Shown: in pieces, positions 5,418 through 5,534 of the stretch
Numbering within the stretch: the first letter of the stretch is position 1
Layout: every line of letters starts with the position of its first letter
NCBI GenBank assembly: GCA_030613045.1
Contig: JAUWMS010000223.1
Coordinates: forward strand, 1-5,534
Origin: Candidatus Latescibacterota bacterium
Lineage (GTDB): Bacteria > Latescibacterota > 4484-107
DNA length: 5,534 nt
Reading direction: 5' to 3'
Translations under genes and position numbers: made by a program
The notes under the pieces: model-generated
Told to the model about the DNA's origin: nothing
What the model saw: only the letters and a program-made list of their open reading frames with translations
Databases searched by the model: none

Positions 5418-5450
5418 CGTGAAACGTGAAACGTAAAACGTGACCCCTGA
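5418..5450. repeat. Composite heptamer repeat, copy 3
   Basis: CGTGAAA CGTGAAA CGTAAAA CGTGA (5418-5443) has a 7-base period and includes the 18-mer CGTGAAACGTAAAACGTG at 5425-5442. It is followed by ACCCCTGA, the reverse complement of the TCAGGGGT module at 2467-2474. The whole composite is therefore a compact inverted copy of the 2461-2505 element. It lies about 70 bases upstream of the aminotransferase start, outside the ribosome site. Confidence 0.85.
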
Positions 5451-5466
5451 TCCGCGCCCCCCGAAT

Positions 5467-5534
5467 CTCACTACTCACTACTCACTACTCACTACTCACT
5501 ACTCACTACTCACTACTCACTACTCACTACTCAC
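5467..5534. repeat. Perfect (CTCACTA) heptamer satellite, runs off window edge
   Basis: Sixty-eight bases are made of the 7-base unit CTCACTA repeated 9.7 times without a single mismatch, continuing to the right edge, so the true length is unknown. Perfect identity suggests recent slippage expansion or active homogenisation. It lies upstream of the aminotransferase gene. No frame through it looks like a real gene. An assembly could misjudge its copy number. Confidence 0.95.

Overview
The window carries five protein genes, all on the minus strand. They appear to be ordinary chromosomal metabolism and envelope genes of a diderm (Gram-negative-type) bacterium. The intergenic gaps are unusually rich in short tandem and palindromic repeats. 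Moderately high GC, clean Shine-Dalgarno sites, a murein-cutting lipoprotein and a single-chain aconitase of the 'Aquifex type' suggest an uncultured or environmental lineage (for example Nitrospirota, Omnitrophota, Methylomirabilota, deltaproteobacterial or FCB-type groups). The phylum cannot be fixed from this sequence alone.

Layout in the direction of transcription, from high to low coordinates: (1) 5351-5534, leader region with a perfect heptamer satellite (CTCACTA)n running off the right edge and a composite heptamer repeat; (2) 4142-5350, a fold-type I PLP aminotransferase of the LysN/2-aminoadipate transaminase kind; (3) 3710-4141, a 432-bp gene-free repeat island with several different repeat types, two perfect 15-bp hairpins and one repeat with a nested hairpin insert; it also holds the probable ubiA-family promoter; (4) 2876-3709, a UbiA-superfamily prenyltransferase most like digeranylgeranylglyceryl-phosphate synthases; (5) 2577-2810, a 77-residue DUF350 membrane protein, probably in the same transcript; (6) 1688-2428, a lipoprotein lytic transglycosylase with an MltF-like catalytic domain; (7) 1-1437, the first 479 codons of the aconitase, cut by the window edge, with a probable promoter and a doubled ribosome-binding site.

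The genes do not form one obvious pathway. Aconitase is a TCA-cycle enzyme, the aminotransferase is amino-acid metabolism, and the prenyltransferase, DUF350 protein and transglycosylase all act at or in the membrane or cell wall. I see no phage, transposase, CRISPR, toxin-antitoxin or defence genes, and no tRNA or rRNA.

The most unusual content is the repeat ecology of the gaps. An 18-bp motif, CGTGAAACGTAAAACGTG, occurs exactly three times in three different gaps and in both orientations. Several unrelated repeats share a 7-bp period. The 3869-3965 element has two versions, one with a 32-nt self-complementary insert.
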